Assembly (NCBI GenBank): GCA_963667515.2
Contig: CAXXXY010000011.1
Location: forward strand, 248,001-312,000
Length of the DNA stretch: 64,000 bases
Source: VYDC01 sp963667515
Lineage (GTDB): Bacteria > Chloroflexota > Dehalococcoidia > UBA2979
Direction of reading: 5' to 3'
Part shown: piece after piece, positions 18,305 through 26,283 of the stretch
How positions within the stretch are numbered: the stretch's first letter is position 1
How the letters are laid out: every line of letters begins with the position of its first letter
Notes under the pieces: model-generated
What the model was told of the DNA's origin: nothing
Seen by the model: the letters and a program-made list of their open reading frames with translations, nothing else
Databases searched by the model: none
Position numbers and translations under genes: made by a program

Positions 18305-18341
18305 AACCCCTCACCTCGAGGTGTTGCGATGACCACTTGAA
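16904..18341 (-). mobile_element. IS30-type insertion element
   Basis: About 1.44 kb bounded by imperfect inverted repeats. The left end reads TTCAAGGGGTCGTCGCAACA and the right end, on the reverse strand, TTCAAGTGGTCATCGCAACA, so 18 of these 20 bases match. The outermost TTCAAG/CTTGAA could instead be the two halves of a palindromic target, which IS30 elements often favour. No clear short direct repeat is seen. The element lies antisense inside the GT4 glycosyltransferase gene. Confidence 0.85.
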
Positions 18342-19136
18342 TCCGCCGTGTGCATGTCCGAGTGGTCGGCCGCCGGCTGGCGCGCCGCCGGCTACGGCGA
18401 CCGCGTGCACGTGGCGCTGCCGGGCGCGAACCTGCGCCGCTGGCGATGGACCGACCGCTCGCAGCGGCTGCCCTCGCTCGCGCCGCGCATCCTCTTCGTC
18501 GGCGGCGAGTTCGAGCGCAAGGGCGGCCTCGACCTGCTCGCCTGGGCCGAGATACGGCGCAGCCCCAACGTCGAGGTCGACATCGTCTGCTGGCCCGGCC
18601 AGCTTCCGCAATGGGTCAGCGAGCTGGTGGGCAACCCCGGCCCGAGCGAGCGCATCTCGCGATCGTTGGCGCCGCGCATCCCCAACGTGCGCGTGCACCT
18701 GGGGCTGCGCCCCAACACCCCGGAGCTGCAGGAGCTGTACGCGGCGGCCGATCTGTTCTGCCTGCCCACGCGCGCCGACTTCAGCTCGATCGCCACGCTG
18801 GAGGCGATGGCGACGGGGCTGCCGGTGGTGGTGGGCGCCACGGGCGGCATCCCCGAGCTGGTCGACGACGGCCGCACGGGGCTGCTGCTGGAGCCCGGCA
18901 ACCTGGGGCAGCTCTCGGACACGCTCGACGAGCTCGTGCGGCACCCGGCGCGACGGCTCGAAATGGGGCGCGCCGCGCGGGCGGCGTGCGAGAGCTACTA
19001 CAACACCGCGCGCCAGGTCAGCGAGATCGTCGACATCGTGGACGGCGCCATCCCGGGCCGCGGGGCGGAGCGCGATGTCGCCCCGGGCGCGGGCGACGCC
19101 ATCGAGGGCGGCCAGGCCGGCCCGATCTCCGCATAG
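18342..19136 (+). pseudogene. GT4 glycosyltransferase, 3' part
   Basis: The C-terminal half of the split GT4 enzyme. It shows VCMSEWSAAGWRAAG (end of the N-terminal Rossmann domain) and RILFVGGEFERKGG (donor-binding strand and loop). It also has ELYAAADLFCLPTRAD and the E-x7-E type motif of family 4, around FSSIATLEAMATGLPVVV. The segment joins in frame with the 5' part at 16468-16903 if the IS30-type element is excised, giving about VLGFK-ESAVCMSEW. An ATG at 18354 could still start a partial protein, but without the acceptor half it would be inactive. Confidence 0.85.
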
Positions 19137-19182
19137 CGCACAGCCGCTCGCGCCCGCAGCTGCTCTGGCACGGTCACGACCG

Positions 19183-19811
19183 TCAGCGCGCGGCGGGAGC
19201 CCCCGCGCGAGAAGCCGCAGTGCGCAGCTCGAAGAGCCGCTCCAGCGCGTCCGCGAACGCGAGCACGTCGGCGCCGGCCGTGGCCGGCAGCAGCTCGCCC
19301 GCCGCCGACTCCAGACGCGCCGTGCCCAGGCGATCGAGGCGGATCGCGGCGCCGATCGCGTCGTCGCGGAAGCCCTCGACGACGATCAGGTCGTAGCCGT
19401 CGCCCAGCGCCTCCAGCGAGTCGGCGAGCGCGGGCCCAAGCGGGGGCACGGCGGCGGCCGGCGAGCGCCGCCCGAGCAGGACGCCGTCCGGCGCGTGGAA
19501 GGCCACGACGGCGGCGCCCGCCTGCGCGAAGCGGTCGGTGTCGGAGCCGGGGCGCTCGGCCGGCAGCGGGTGGTGCGAGCCCTTCACCGCCGCCACGCGC
19601 AGCCTGCGCCCGGCGAGCAGCGCGATCAGCGAGCTCGCGAGCGTGGTCTTGCGGACCTTGCGCCGGGCCCATCGTCCCCGCCGATCTCGGGGATCGCAAG
19701 GCCCATCCCGATGCCGACGACGACGCCGCCGGTGGCGTAGCCGAGGCCGGCGAGGAAGTCCCGCCGGCTGACCACGCCCTGCTGCTCAGGGGGTTCCTGC
19801 TGCTCGCGCAT
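19183..19811 (-). pseudogene. Chimera: Tat-leader N-terminus joined to MobB-like C-terminus
   Basis: From ATG 19811, behind a strong GGAGGCGAG site, a twin-arginine leader begins (SRRDFLAGLGYATGGVVVG, then IGMGLAIPEIGG), like those of Rieske or other exported redox proteins. About 45 residues in, the sequence changes. In another frame it becomes a MobB-type GTP-binding protein (RKTTLASSLIALL, VAAVKGSHHPL, YDLIVVEGF) ending at 19183. The first part of the MobB P-loop (GxSGSGKT) is missing. This looks like a deletion that joined two unrelated genes, near 19660-19690. The leader frame alone stops at 19626. Neither part should be functional. Confidence 0.65.
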
Positions 19812-20030
19812 CTCGCCTCCCTGCGCGCGCCGGCGGCGCGGCGGAGGCTCGCCAACCAGAGTGGCGGGACGGGCACCCCGCGGCACGCTCGGCAGGTCCC
19901 GGCTGCACCGGGACTTTCGTCACGTGGGGGCGCGGCCGTCTATCATCCCGCTGGCATCCGCGCGGGCGCCCGCGCGAGCCTCGCCTCGAGGTGGGGCGAT
20001 GAGCCGCAGGCGGGAGACGAGGAGCCACCC

Positions 20031-20867
20031 ATGACGTCGCAGACGAAGCAGTTCGTGTCCTACGAGGCGGGAGAGCCGTACGAGTCGCTCCTCGTCGAGG
20101 TGGAGGATCGCGTCGCCACCGTCACGCTCAACCGGCCCGAGCGCGGCAACGCGCTCAACGCGACCATGCACGCCGACCTCGGCGACTTCTGGAAGGGCGC
20201 GCGCGAGGACGACGACATCTGGTGCGTGATCGTCACGGGCGCCGGGGTCCGCCACTTCTGCACGGGCGCCGACATGCGCGAGGCCGCCTCCGGAGCCGAG
20301 GGCCGCGTGGGCGAGCGGCGCGTCTACGGCCTGCCGTGGCCGTACCAGTTCTACAAGCCGATCATCTCGGCGCTCAACGGCACCACCGCGGGCGGCGGGC
20401 TGCTCTTCGTGTGGGAGTCGCACATCGTGATCGCCGCCGACCACGTCGACTTTCTGGAGCCGCATCTCTCGGTCAGCCAGCTGCCCGCAGGCGAGATCTA
20501 CGGGCTCGCCGACGCCGGGCTGCCGTGGCCAGTGGCGCTGCGCATGGCGCTGATGGGGACGGCCGGCGAGCGCGTGAGCGCCCAGCGCATGTACGACCTC
20601 GGCATCGTGACGGAGCTCGTGCCGCAGGAGCGCCTGCTGGAGCGGGCGCACGAGATCGCGGACATCGTGCTGCAGATGTCGCCGCTCGCCACGCGGCTGC
20701 TGCTGGAGGGCGCGTGGCACATGCGCGACCGCTCGGTCGGGCCCGCCGAGGCCGGCAAGCGCGCCCACGACCTCCAGCGCGAGCGCGGCCTGCGCGAGTC
20801 GGCGGACGCCAAGGAGGGCCCGCTGGCCTTCGTCGAGAAGCGGCGCCCCGTCTGGACGGGGCGCTAG
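20031..20867 (+). CDS. Crotonase-fold protein lacking both catalytic Glu
   Basis: A 278-residue crotonase homologue with a normal N-terminal strand (VTLNRPERGNALN) and oxyanion segment FCTGADM. The two hydratase glutamates are replaced: GGGLLFVWESH has Leu125 at the first position, and LEPHLSVSQ has His145 where the PE motif should be. The acyl pocket segment SQLPAGEIYG also differs from typical hydratases. CoA-ester binding is likely but the reaction is unknown. It is followed 62 bp later on the same strand by a canonical hydratase, so they may be co-transcribed. Confidence 0.88.
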   Translation: MTSQTKQFVSYEAGEPYESLLVEVEDRVATVTLNRPERGNALNATMHADLGDFWKGAREDDDIWCVIVTGAGVRHFCTGADMREAASGAEGRVGERRVYGLPWPYQFYKPIISALNGTTAGGGLLFVWESHIVIAADHVDFLEPHLSVSQLPAGEIYGLADAGLPWPVALRMALMGTAGERVSAQRMYDLGIVTELVPQERLLERAHEIADIVLQMSPLATRLLLEGAWHMRDRSVGPAEAGKRAHDLQRERGLRESADAKEGPLAFVEKRRPVWTGR

Positions 20868-20929
20868 CCGCTCAGGCGCTCGCGCGCCCTCGCACGAGCG
20901 CGTCGCCGACGCAGCGACAGGGAGTCGAG

Positions 20930-21769
20930 ATGCCCGATGACCGCGCGCCCGAGGCGAGCGTGCTCGTGGAGGTGCGCGACGGCGTCGCGCTGATCACGCT
21001 CAACCGCCCCGAATCGATGAACGCGATGAACGCGGAGTCGGGGGCGCTGCTGCGCTCGGCGCTCGGGCGCGTGCACGCCGACCCCGACATTCGCGTCGGC
21101 GTCATCACGGGCGCGGGTGACCGCGCCTTCAGCGCGGGCGCCGACCTGAAGGAGTGGGCGCGGCCCAAGGCCACGGGGCCGTCCGGGGGGACCGTCTCGG
21201 AGATCCTCACGGTTGAGCCGGCCGACGAGACCTCGACGATTCCCGTGGCGAAGCCGCTGATCGCGGCGATCCACGGCTACTGCCTCGGCGGCGGCCTGGA
21301 GCTGGCGCTCGCCTGCGACATCCGCATCGCCACGCCCGAGGCGAGCTTCGCGCTGCCCGAGGTGCGCCACGGCTTCATCCCCGGCGGCGGCGGCGTCCCA
21401 CGGCTGCTGCGCTCGATCCCGCGCTCCGCCGCGATGGAGCTGATCCTCACCGGCGACCGCTGTGACGCGGAGACGGCGCTGCGCTGGGGCATCGTGAGCC
21501 GCGTCGTGCCGCGGGACGAGCTGTTGCCCACGGCGCTGGCGCTCGCCGGCCGCATCGCGGGGAACGCTCCGCTGGCCGTGCGCGCCGCCAAGGAGCTCTC
21601 GCGCGTCTCCGCCGACCTGCCGCTCGACGACGCGCTGCGCTTCGGCGGCGTGCTGCGCTGGATGGTGGGGCAGACGCCCGAGGCGCGGGAGGGCCCGCGC
21701 GCGTTTGCGCAGGATCGTAGCGAGCAGGACAGTGGCGCGCAGGACCCCGGCGGGCAGGACGGCGCGTAG
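20930..21769 (+). CDS. Enoyl-CoA hydratase
   Basis: A 279-residue crotonase with canonical active site: FSAGADLKEW (oxyanion hole), GYCLGGGLELALACD with the first catalytic Glu, and ALPEVRHGFIPGGGG with the second. ATG 20930 follows GGGAG. The last 20 or so residues (from AQDRSEQDSG onward) are polar and low-complexity, beyond the usual family end. It should hydrate enoyl-CoA esters in the cytosol. It lies directly downstream of the Glu-less crotonase and converges with the MaoC-type gene. Confidence 0.92.
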   Translation: MPDDRAPEASVLVEVRDGVALITLNRPESMNAMNAESGALLRSALGRVHADPDIRVGVITGAGDRAFSAGADLKEWARPKATGPSGGTVSEILTVEPADETSTIPVAKPLIAAIHGYCLGGGLELALACDIRIATPEASFALPEVRHGFIPGGGGVPRLLRSIPRSAAMELILTGDRCDAETALRWGIVSRVVPRDELLPTALALAGRIAGNAPLAVRAAKELSRVSADLPLDDALRFGGVLRWMVGQTPEAREGPRAFAQDRSEQDSGAQDPGGQDGA

Positions 21770-21863
21770 ACGCCCGCGAGGCGGCGCCGGCGCCCCGCCC
21801 CCCGAGCCCAGGCGCGCGCACGCCTCGACGCTCGGCTACGGGACGCTCGGACGCAGCGCGCGG

Positions 21864-22988
21864 CTACGGGCGCCGGGTGGGCAGCGCGACGATCACCGGG
21901 CCGGGGCCCACGGAGACTCCGCGCGACATCTCCGTCCGCAGCTCCAGCTCCAGCAGGCCCTCGCCCTCCTCGCGCCACGCGCGCTTCACGACGCCGCGCG
22001 TCGTGACCACGTCGCCGACGGTGTTGAAGACGCGCATCCGCAGCGGGCCGGTGCGCTTGAAACGGCCGCCGACGCCGATGAACTCGCGAACGGCCCGCTC
22101 CCACCAGCCCTGGATGAAGATGTTGTTGGCGTACATGTCGGGCGCGCCGGTGGCGCGTGCCACGCCCGCGTGGTGGTGCACCTGGCTGAAGTCGAGGTTC
22201 GCTCCCGCCTCGACGATCAGCCGCGTGACGGTGAGGTTGAGGCTCACGGGGGGCAGCTCGTCGCCGACGGCGACGTCCTCGAAGAGGCGCTGCTGCGACC
22301 AGTCGACGGCGGGCGCGGCCCCGGCCCCCGTCGCGCGCGCGACCGCCTCGGGGGCGGGACGCCCGTCCTCGGCGCCGGTCGGCGTGCTCGCCGCGGCGGG
22401 TGCGGCGCCCTCGGCCGACTCGAAGGGCCGCGGGCGGTACTGGAAGCCGCCGTGCCGCACCGTCGCCACCAGCTCGCCGAGCTGGTTGTGGATCGCGCCT
22501 TCCGTGGTGACGAAGGCGCCGCGCCCGACGCTCGTCTCCTTGGGCAGGACGCTGACGAGGCGCAGCCCGCTCGTCGTGAGCCGATCGCCGACGCACACGG
22601 GCGCGCCGTACTCGATCTCGACATCGGTGGCGAAGGTGCGCGGCATTCGCGGGCCCGGCACGAGGCTCATGCGCCCCTCGGGGCGCCGGATCATGTCGGC
22701 GTCGCGCGCAGCCGTCGGGTAGCGCGTCGGCTCGCCGGGCTCCCACAGCGAGCCGCGCGACCAGCGCGAGGAGATGCCGCTGAGCGGCGCGACAATGCCG
22801 CGATAGCCCGCCGCGCGCGCGGCGTCCTCGTCGTGGTGGAGCGGGCAGTCGAACTCCAGCGGCTCGCAGTAGCGCCGGATCGCGCCCGCCTCGACGAGGT
22901 CGGCCGCGACTTGCGTCTCGCCACCCGAGAGCTCGCGGCCGATCGCCGCCGCCGTCTCGTCCCACTCCGCGATCCACGGCTCGGTCAC
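21864..22988 (-). CDS. MaoC-type double hot-dog acyl-CoA hydratase
   Basis: A 374-residue paralogue of the protein at 2046-3146, similar along its whole length. The first hot-dog domain contains EPLEFDCPLHHDEDAAR. The second contains NLDFSQVHHHAGVARATG with the Asp/His pair of R-specific hydratases, then APDMYANNIFIQGWWERAV. A Pro/Ala-rich linker at about 185-225 separates the domains. A three-unit 13-bp tandem repeat lies just upstream (23012-23050). Two hydratases of this kind in one window suggest parallel or diverged substrate ranges. Confidence 0.88.
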   Translation of the reverse strand: MTEPWIAEWDETAAAIGRELSGGETQVAADLVEAGAIRRYCEPLEFDCPLHHDEDAARAAGYRGIVAPLSGISSRWSRGSLWEPGEPTRYPTAARDADMIRRPEGRMSLVPGPRMPRTFATDVEIEYGAPVCVGDRLTTSGLRLVSVLPKETSVGRGAFVTTEGAIHNQLGELVATVRHGGFQYRPRPFESAEGAAPAAASTPTGAEDGRPAPEAVARATGAGAAPAVDWSQQRLFEDVAVGDELPPVSLNLTVTRLIVEAGANLDFSQVHHHAGVARATGAPDMYANNIFIQGWWERAVREFIGVGGRFKRTGPLRMRVFNTVGDVVTTRGVVKRAWREEGEGLLELELRTEMSRGVSVGPGPVIVALPTRRP

Positions 22989-23011
22989 TGGGCCAGCTCC
23001 CCCGTTGCCGA

Positions 23012-23050
23012 GTTGCGGCGCCGGGTTGAGGCGCCGGGTTGCGGCGCCGA
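23012..23050. repeat. Three tandem 13-bp repeats
   Basis: Three head-to-tail units, GTTGCGGCGCCGG, GTTGAGGCGCCGG and GTTGCGGCGCCGA, fill most of the 70-bp gap between the MaoC gene start and the crotonase stop. Each unit contains the palindrome GGCGCC, so this could be a protein-binding array or a slippage product. Confidence 0.8.
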
Positions 23051-23058
23051 GTTCCGCG

Positions 23059-23913
23059 CTAGGACGCGTCCGGCTTCGCCGACCGCTCGTACTCGGCGGT
23101 GCGCCCGGCGACGAAGGCCTTCATCCCCTCCATGCGGTCGTGGTCGCCCGCGGTCTCCGCGATCAGCTGGCGGCGCGTCTTCCGCCGCTCCTCCATCTCC
23201 TCAGGCGTGTGCACGTTGCCGCTGCGCAGCTGCAGCTCGATCGAGCGCTGCTTCAGCTTCGCGATCGCGTCGGGGCCCATGCGCGTGGTCGCCTCGGCGA
23301 GCTCGATCGCGCGGTCCAGCACCTGGTCGCGCGGCACCACGTCCGAGGCGAAGCCCCAGCGCAGGCACTCCTCGGCGGTGAAGCGACGGTCGGTCATGGT
23401 GAAGGCGCGCGCGATCATCGGCGGGAAGTAGTGGAACATCACGTCGCCCGAGCCGACGTTGACCTTGGCGTGCGCGTCGAGGATGTAGGTGTCCTCGGCC
23501 ATCACGATCATGTCGACCATCGTCACCATCTCGAGCCCGCCGCCCACGGCCGGCCCACTCAGCGCCCCGACCAGCGGCTTCTGGATGATCCAGTGATTGC
23601 AGAGCCGCCCGAACATCTCGTGGTCGGGGTCGTCGATCGGCCGCAGCGCCGAGGTGTCGCCGCTGCCGTACTGCCCCACGTACTCGTTGAGGTCGCGGCC
23701 GGCGCAGAAGAAGCGGCCGGCGCCCGTGACGACGGCCGCTTTGATCTCGTCGTTCTCGTTGATCTCGTTCCAGCACGCGCCGACATCGCGGTGCATCTCG
23801 GTGTTCAGCGCGTTGGCGGACTCGGGGCGGTTGAGCGTGACGATCGCCACCGCCTCGCGCCGCTCGAAGATCGCCGCCTCCATGTTGTCCAGATCGACGC
23901 CGTACAGAGCCAT
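23059..23913 (-). CDS. Crotonase-fold protein (enoyl-CoA hydratase/isomerase family)
   Basis: A 284-residue crotonase. The N-terminus carries IVTLNRPESANALN, the oxyanion segment is FCAGRDLNEY, and the first catalytic Glu is kept (Glu128 in VGGGLEMVTMVD). The second is replaced by His148 (LDAHAKVNVGSGD). A single retained Glu is seen in isomerase-like or other diverged crotonases, so hydratase activity is uncertain. The long charged C-terminal helix (EEMEERRKTRRQLIAE) is typical of the trimer-forming tail. ATG 23913 is the family-consistent start. Confidence 0.88.
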   Translation of the reverse strand: MALYGVDLDNMEAAIFERREAVAIVTLNRPESANALNTEMHRDVGACWNEINENDEIKAAVVTGAGRFFCAGRDLNEYVGQYGSGDTSALRPIDDPDHEMFGRLCNHWIIQKPLVGALSGPAVGGGLEMVTMVDMIVMAEDTYILDAHAKVNVGSGDVMFHYFPPMIARAFTMTDRRFTAEECLRWGFASDVVPRDQVLDRAIELAEATTRMGPDAIAKLKQRSIELQLRSGNVHTPEEMEERRKTRRQLIAETAGDHDRMEGMKAFVAGRTAEYERSAKPDAS

Positions 23914-23999
23914 GCTCCCCACCTCTCTCCCCCGACGCGGGGGTCGCGGGGCGACGGTAGCAGAACGGCGAGCGCGCGCGACGCCGAGCGAGGCGCCGG

Positions 24000-24998
24000 C
24001 TACCGCAGCTCGGCGCCGGCGAAGGTCACGCTGAACCGCTTGCAGTAGATCACCGCCGCGCGGAACGAGCCGTGATCGAGGTCGGCCGGCACGTCGTAGT
24101 TCACGAATCCCTGCGTGGCGCGGATCTCCGAGATCTCGACGGCGCCGTCGGCGTGCACGTCGCCGCCGGGGTCGGGCGTGAGGTAGATGTGCAGGTCGGG
24201 GCCGTTGCGCACCTCGTAGTCCTGGAAGCGCAGCACCACCCCGCCGTCCGGCGAGCGCACGAGCAGCACCTCGCCGCTCGCGGTGTGGAAGGCGTCGGTG
24301 CCCATGAGGTCGCCGCGCGCCAGCAGCTCGCCCTGTGCGGCGCCCGAGCCCGCGGACGCCGCGCCCGCGCTCGGCGTTCCCGTGGCCGGCGTCCCCGTGG
24401 CTGGCGCGGCCGTCGCGGCGACCCCCGCGCTCGCCGTCGGCTGCGCGAGCCCGGCCACGTCGAAGGCGAGCATCTCCTCGAGGCGCGTGCCCTCGTCGAA
24501 GAGCGGGCGCGCGAGGTAGACGGTCGCCACCGCGGAAAGGGCGAGGCCGACGACGACCGCCACGCCCCCCGCCGCCCACGGCAGCGGGTAGCGGCGCGGC
24601 CCCAGCTCCGCCAGGCGCTCGCGCGTGAGGTGCGCCGAGCCGTCGGCGGCGACGGCGAGCGCGAGCAGCGTGACGGCCGGCGCCGCGAGGATGTGCACGA
24701 GCCCCAGCGCGACGGCGAGCGCGACCGCGGCGAGCGCCAGCCGCGCGGGCGAGAGGCGCGCCCACAGCGCCGCGCTGGCGACGCCGACCGCCGCGATGCA
24801 GCCCACGCCCAGCAGCAGCCGCAGCCCGCCGCCCCCGCCGCCGAGCACGCGGGCGGGGCCCTCGCGCAGGAAGTCGGCGACGGCCTGCGAGCTGAGCACG
24901 TAGGCGCCGGCCGCCGCGCCCGCGATTGCCGCAAGCGCGACCAGGCGGCGCCGCAGCGCCTCCGCGCGGGGCTGCGGCAGGAGAGTCGTGGTCGCCAT
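24000..24998 (-). CDS. Membrane protein with C-terminal DM13 domain
   Basis: A 332-residue protein. About four or five hydrophobic helices span residues 18-165 (for example LVALAAIAGAAAGAYVL and VAVVVGLALSAVATVYLA). A Thr/Ala/Gly-rich linker follows (about 195-225), then a DM13-type domain of about 105 residues (FHTASGEVLLVR, VVLRFQDYEVRNGPDLHIYL, VIYCKRF). DM13 domains are proposed to act in redox or electron transfer outside the membrane; the single Cys in VIYCKRF is the conserved one. Fusion to a multi-helix anchor would put the domain on the outer face. It stands alone between the crotonase and methyltransferase genes. Confidence 0.83.
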   Translation of the reverse strand: MATTTLLPQPRAEALRRRLVALAAIAGAAAGAYVLSSQAVADFLREGPARVLGGGGGGLRLLLGVGCIAAVGVASAALWARLSPARLALAAVALAVALGLVHILAAPAVTLLALAVAADGSAHLTRERLAELGPRRYPLPWAAGGVAVVVGLALSAVATVYLARPLFDEGTRLEEMLAFDVAGLAQPTASAGVAATAAPATGTPATGTPSAGAASAGSGAAQGELLARGDLMGTDAFHTASGEVLLVRSPDGGVVLRFQDYEVRNGPDLHIYLTPDPGGDVHADGAVEISEIRATQGFVNYDVPADLDHGSFRAAVIYCKRFSVTFAGAELR

Positions 24999-25258
24999 CG
25001 TCGCCTCCTCGCGGGCGCAGCGCGCGGGCGGCGTGCGCTCCGCCGCCGCCGCCCTCGAAGGCTAGCGCGCGTCGGTGACGGGATTCTGACACGGGCGCGC
25101 ACGCCGGCGCGCCCTCGTTCTCCGGACGCGGCAGCCGCCGTCGTCGCGGGGCGCCGGAGCAGCGCTCGTCGGCGCCGGGGGCGACCGCGGCGTCTCGTCG
25201 CTGCGATGCGCGCGGCTACACTGCCGGCCGACGCGCGCGCTGATTCGGAGGTGGAGCG

Positions 25259-26283
25259 GTGACGCAGCAGGAGATCCAGGCGCAGGCGGGCAAGATCCTC
25301 GCGCAGGTGGCGGGCTACGTGGCCGTGCAGACGATCCGTATCGGCCTCGACAGCGGGCTGCTGGAGGAGATCTCGCGGCACCCCGACGGCATCACCGCTG
25401 CGTCGCTGGCCGCGCGCAGCGGCTGCGACGAGCTCTACGTGCAGGTGTGGTGTCGCTCTGCCTACGCCAACGAGATCCTCGACGCCGGCGCGGACGAGAC
25501 GTTCCGGCTGGCGCCCCACCTCGACCAGCTGCTGCTCAACGCCGACTTCCCCGGCCACATCGGCGCGATCCCGAAGGTGCTGACCGAGCCCGAGATGTTC
25601 ACGCAGTTCGGCGAGCGGCTGAAGTCCGGGCAGCGCACCTGGTGTGACGAGGCGAGCCACGACTTCATCCACGGCGTGAGCGGCACGGGCGCCCCTTCTA
25701 CACGCGGCTGATCCCGGGCGGCCTGAGCCAGATCCCGGGGCTCGAGGAGAGGCTCGAGGGCGGGGGCGCCGTCGCGGAGCTCGCCTCGGGCGCGGGGGTG
25801 GGCCTCGTGCGCATCGCCCACTCCTACCCGAAGAGCAGCGTGCTCGGCGTCGACGGCGACCGCTTCTCGCTGGGCCTTGCGCAGGAGCGGATCGCCGAGC
25901 ACAACGTCGGCGACCGGGTCACGCTCGAGCAGTCCACCCTCGAGGGCTGGTCGCCCGCCGAGAAGCTCGACATGGTCTTCATCAACATCTCGATGCACGA
26001 GTGCCGCGACCTGGAGAAGGTGACGCAGAGCGTGCGCGACGCGCTCAACCCCGGCGGCTACTTCGTGATCTCCGACATGCCGTTCCCGGAGACGCTGGAG
26101 GAGTGCCGCACGGTGCCGGCGCGCGTGATGTCCGGCATCCAGTTCTGGGAGGCCCAGATCGACGACCAGCTGCTCCCGACCAGCGCCTACGAGCAGCTGC
26201 TGGCACGCCACGACTTCAGGGAGATCGGCGCGATCGACGTGACGCCGGTGCACGTCATCGTGCACGGGCGCCGCGCCGACTAG
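25259..26283 (+). pseudogene. Winged-helix plus SAM methyltransferase, frameshifted
   Basis: The first 147 residues form a winged-helix dimerisation domain (GLLEEISRHPDGITAASLA) typical of O-methyltransferase-like proteins. At 25692-25695 a CCCC run appears one C short, which breaks the frame to an early TGA at 25711. The catalytic domain continues in another frame with VAELASGAGVGLVRIA (SAM-binding glycine loop), VLGVDGDRFSLGLA and a C-terminal VHVIVHGRRAD. Its TAG stop (26281-26283) is part of the CTAG duplicated by IS481-type copy 2, so the insertion left the stop intact. A decayed relative lies at 43547-44624. Confidence 0.82.
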
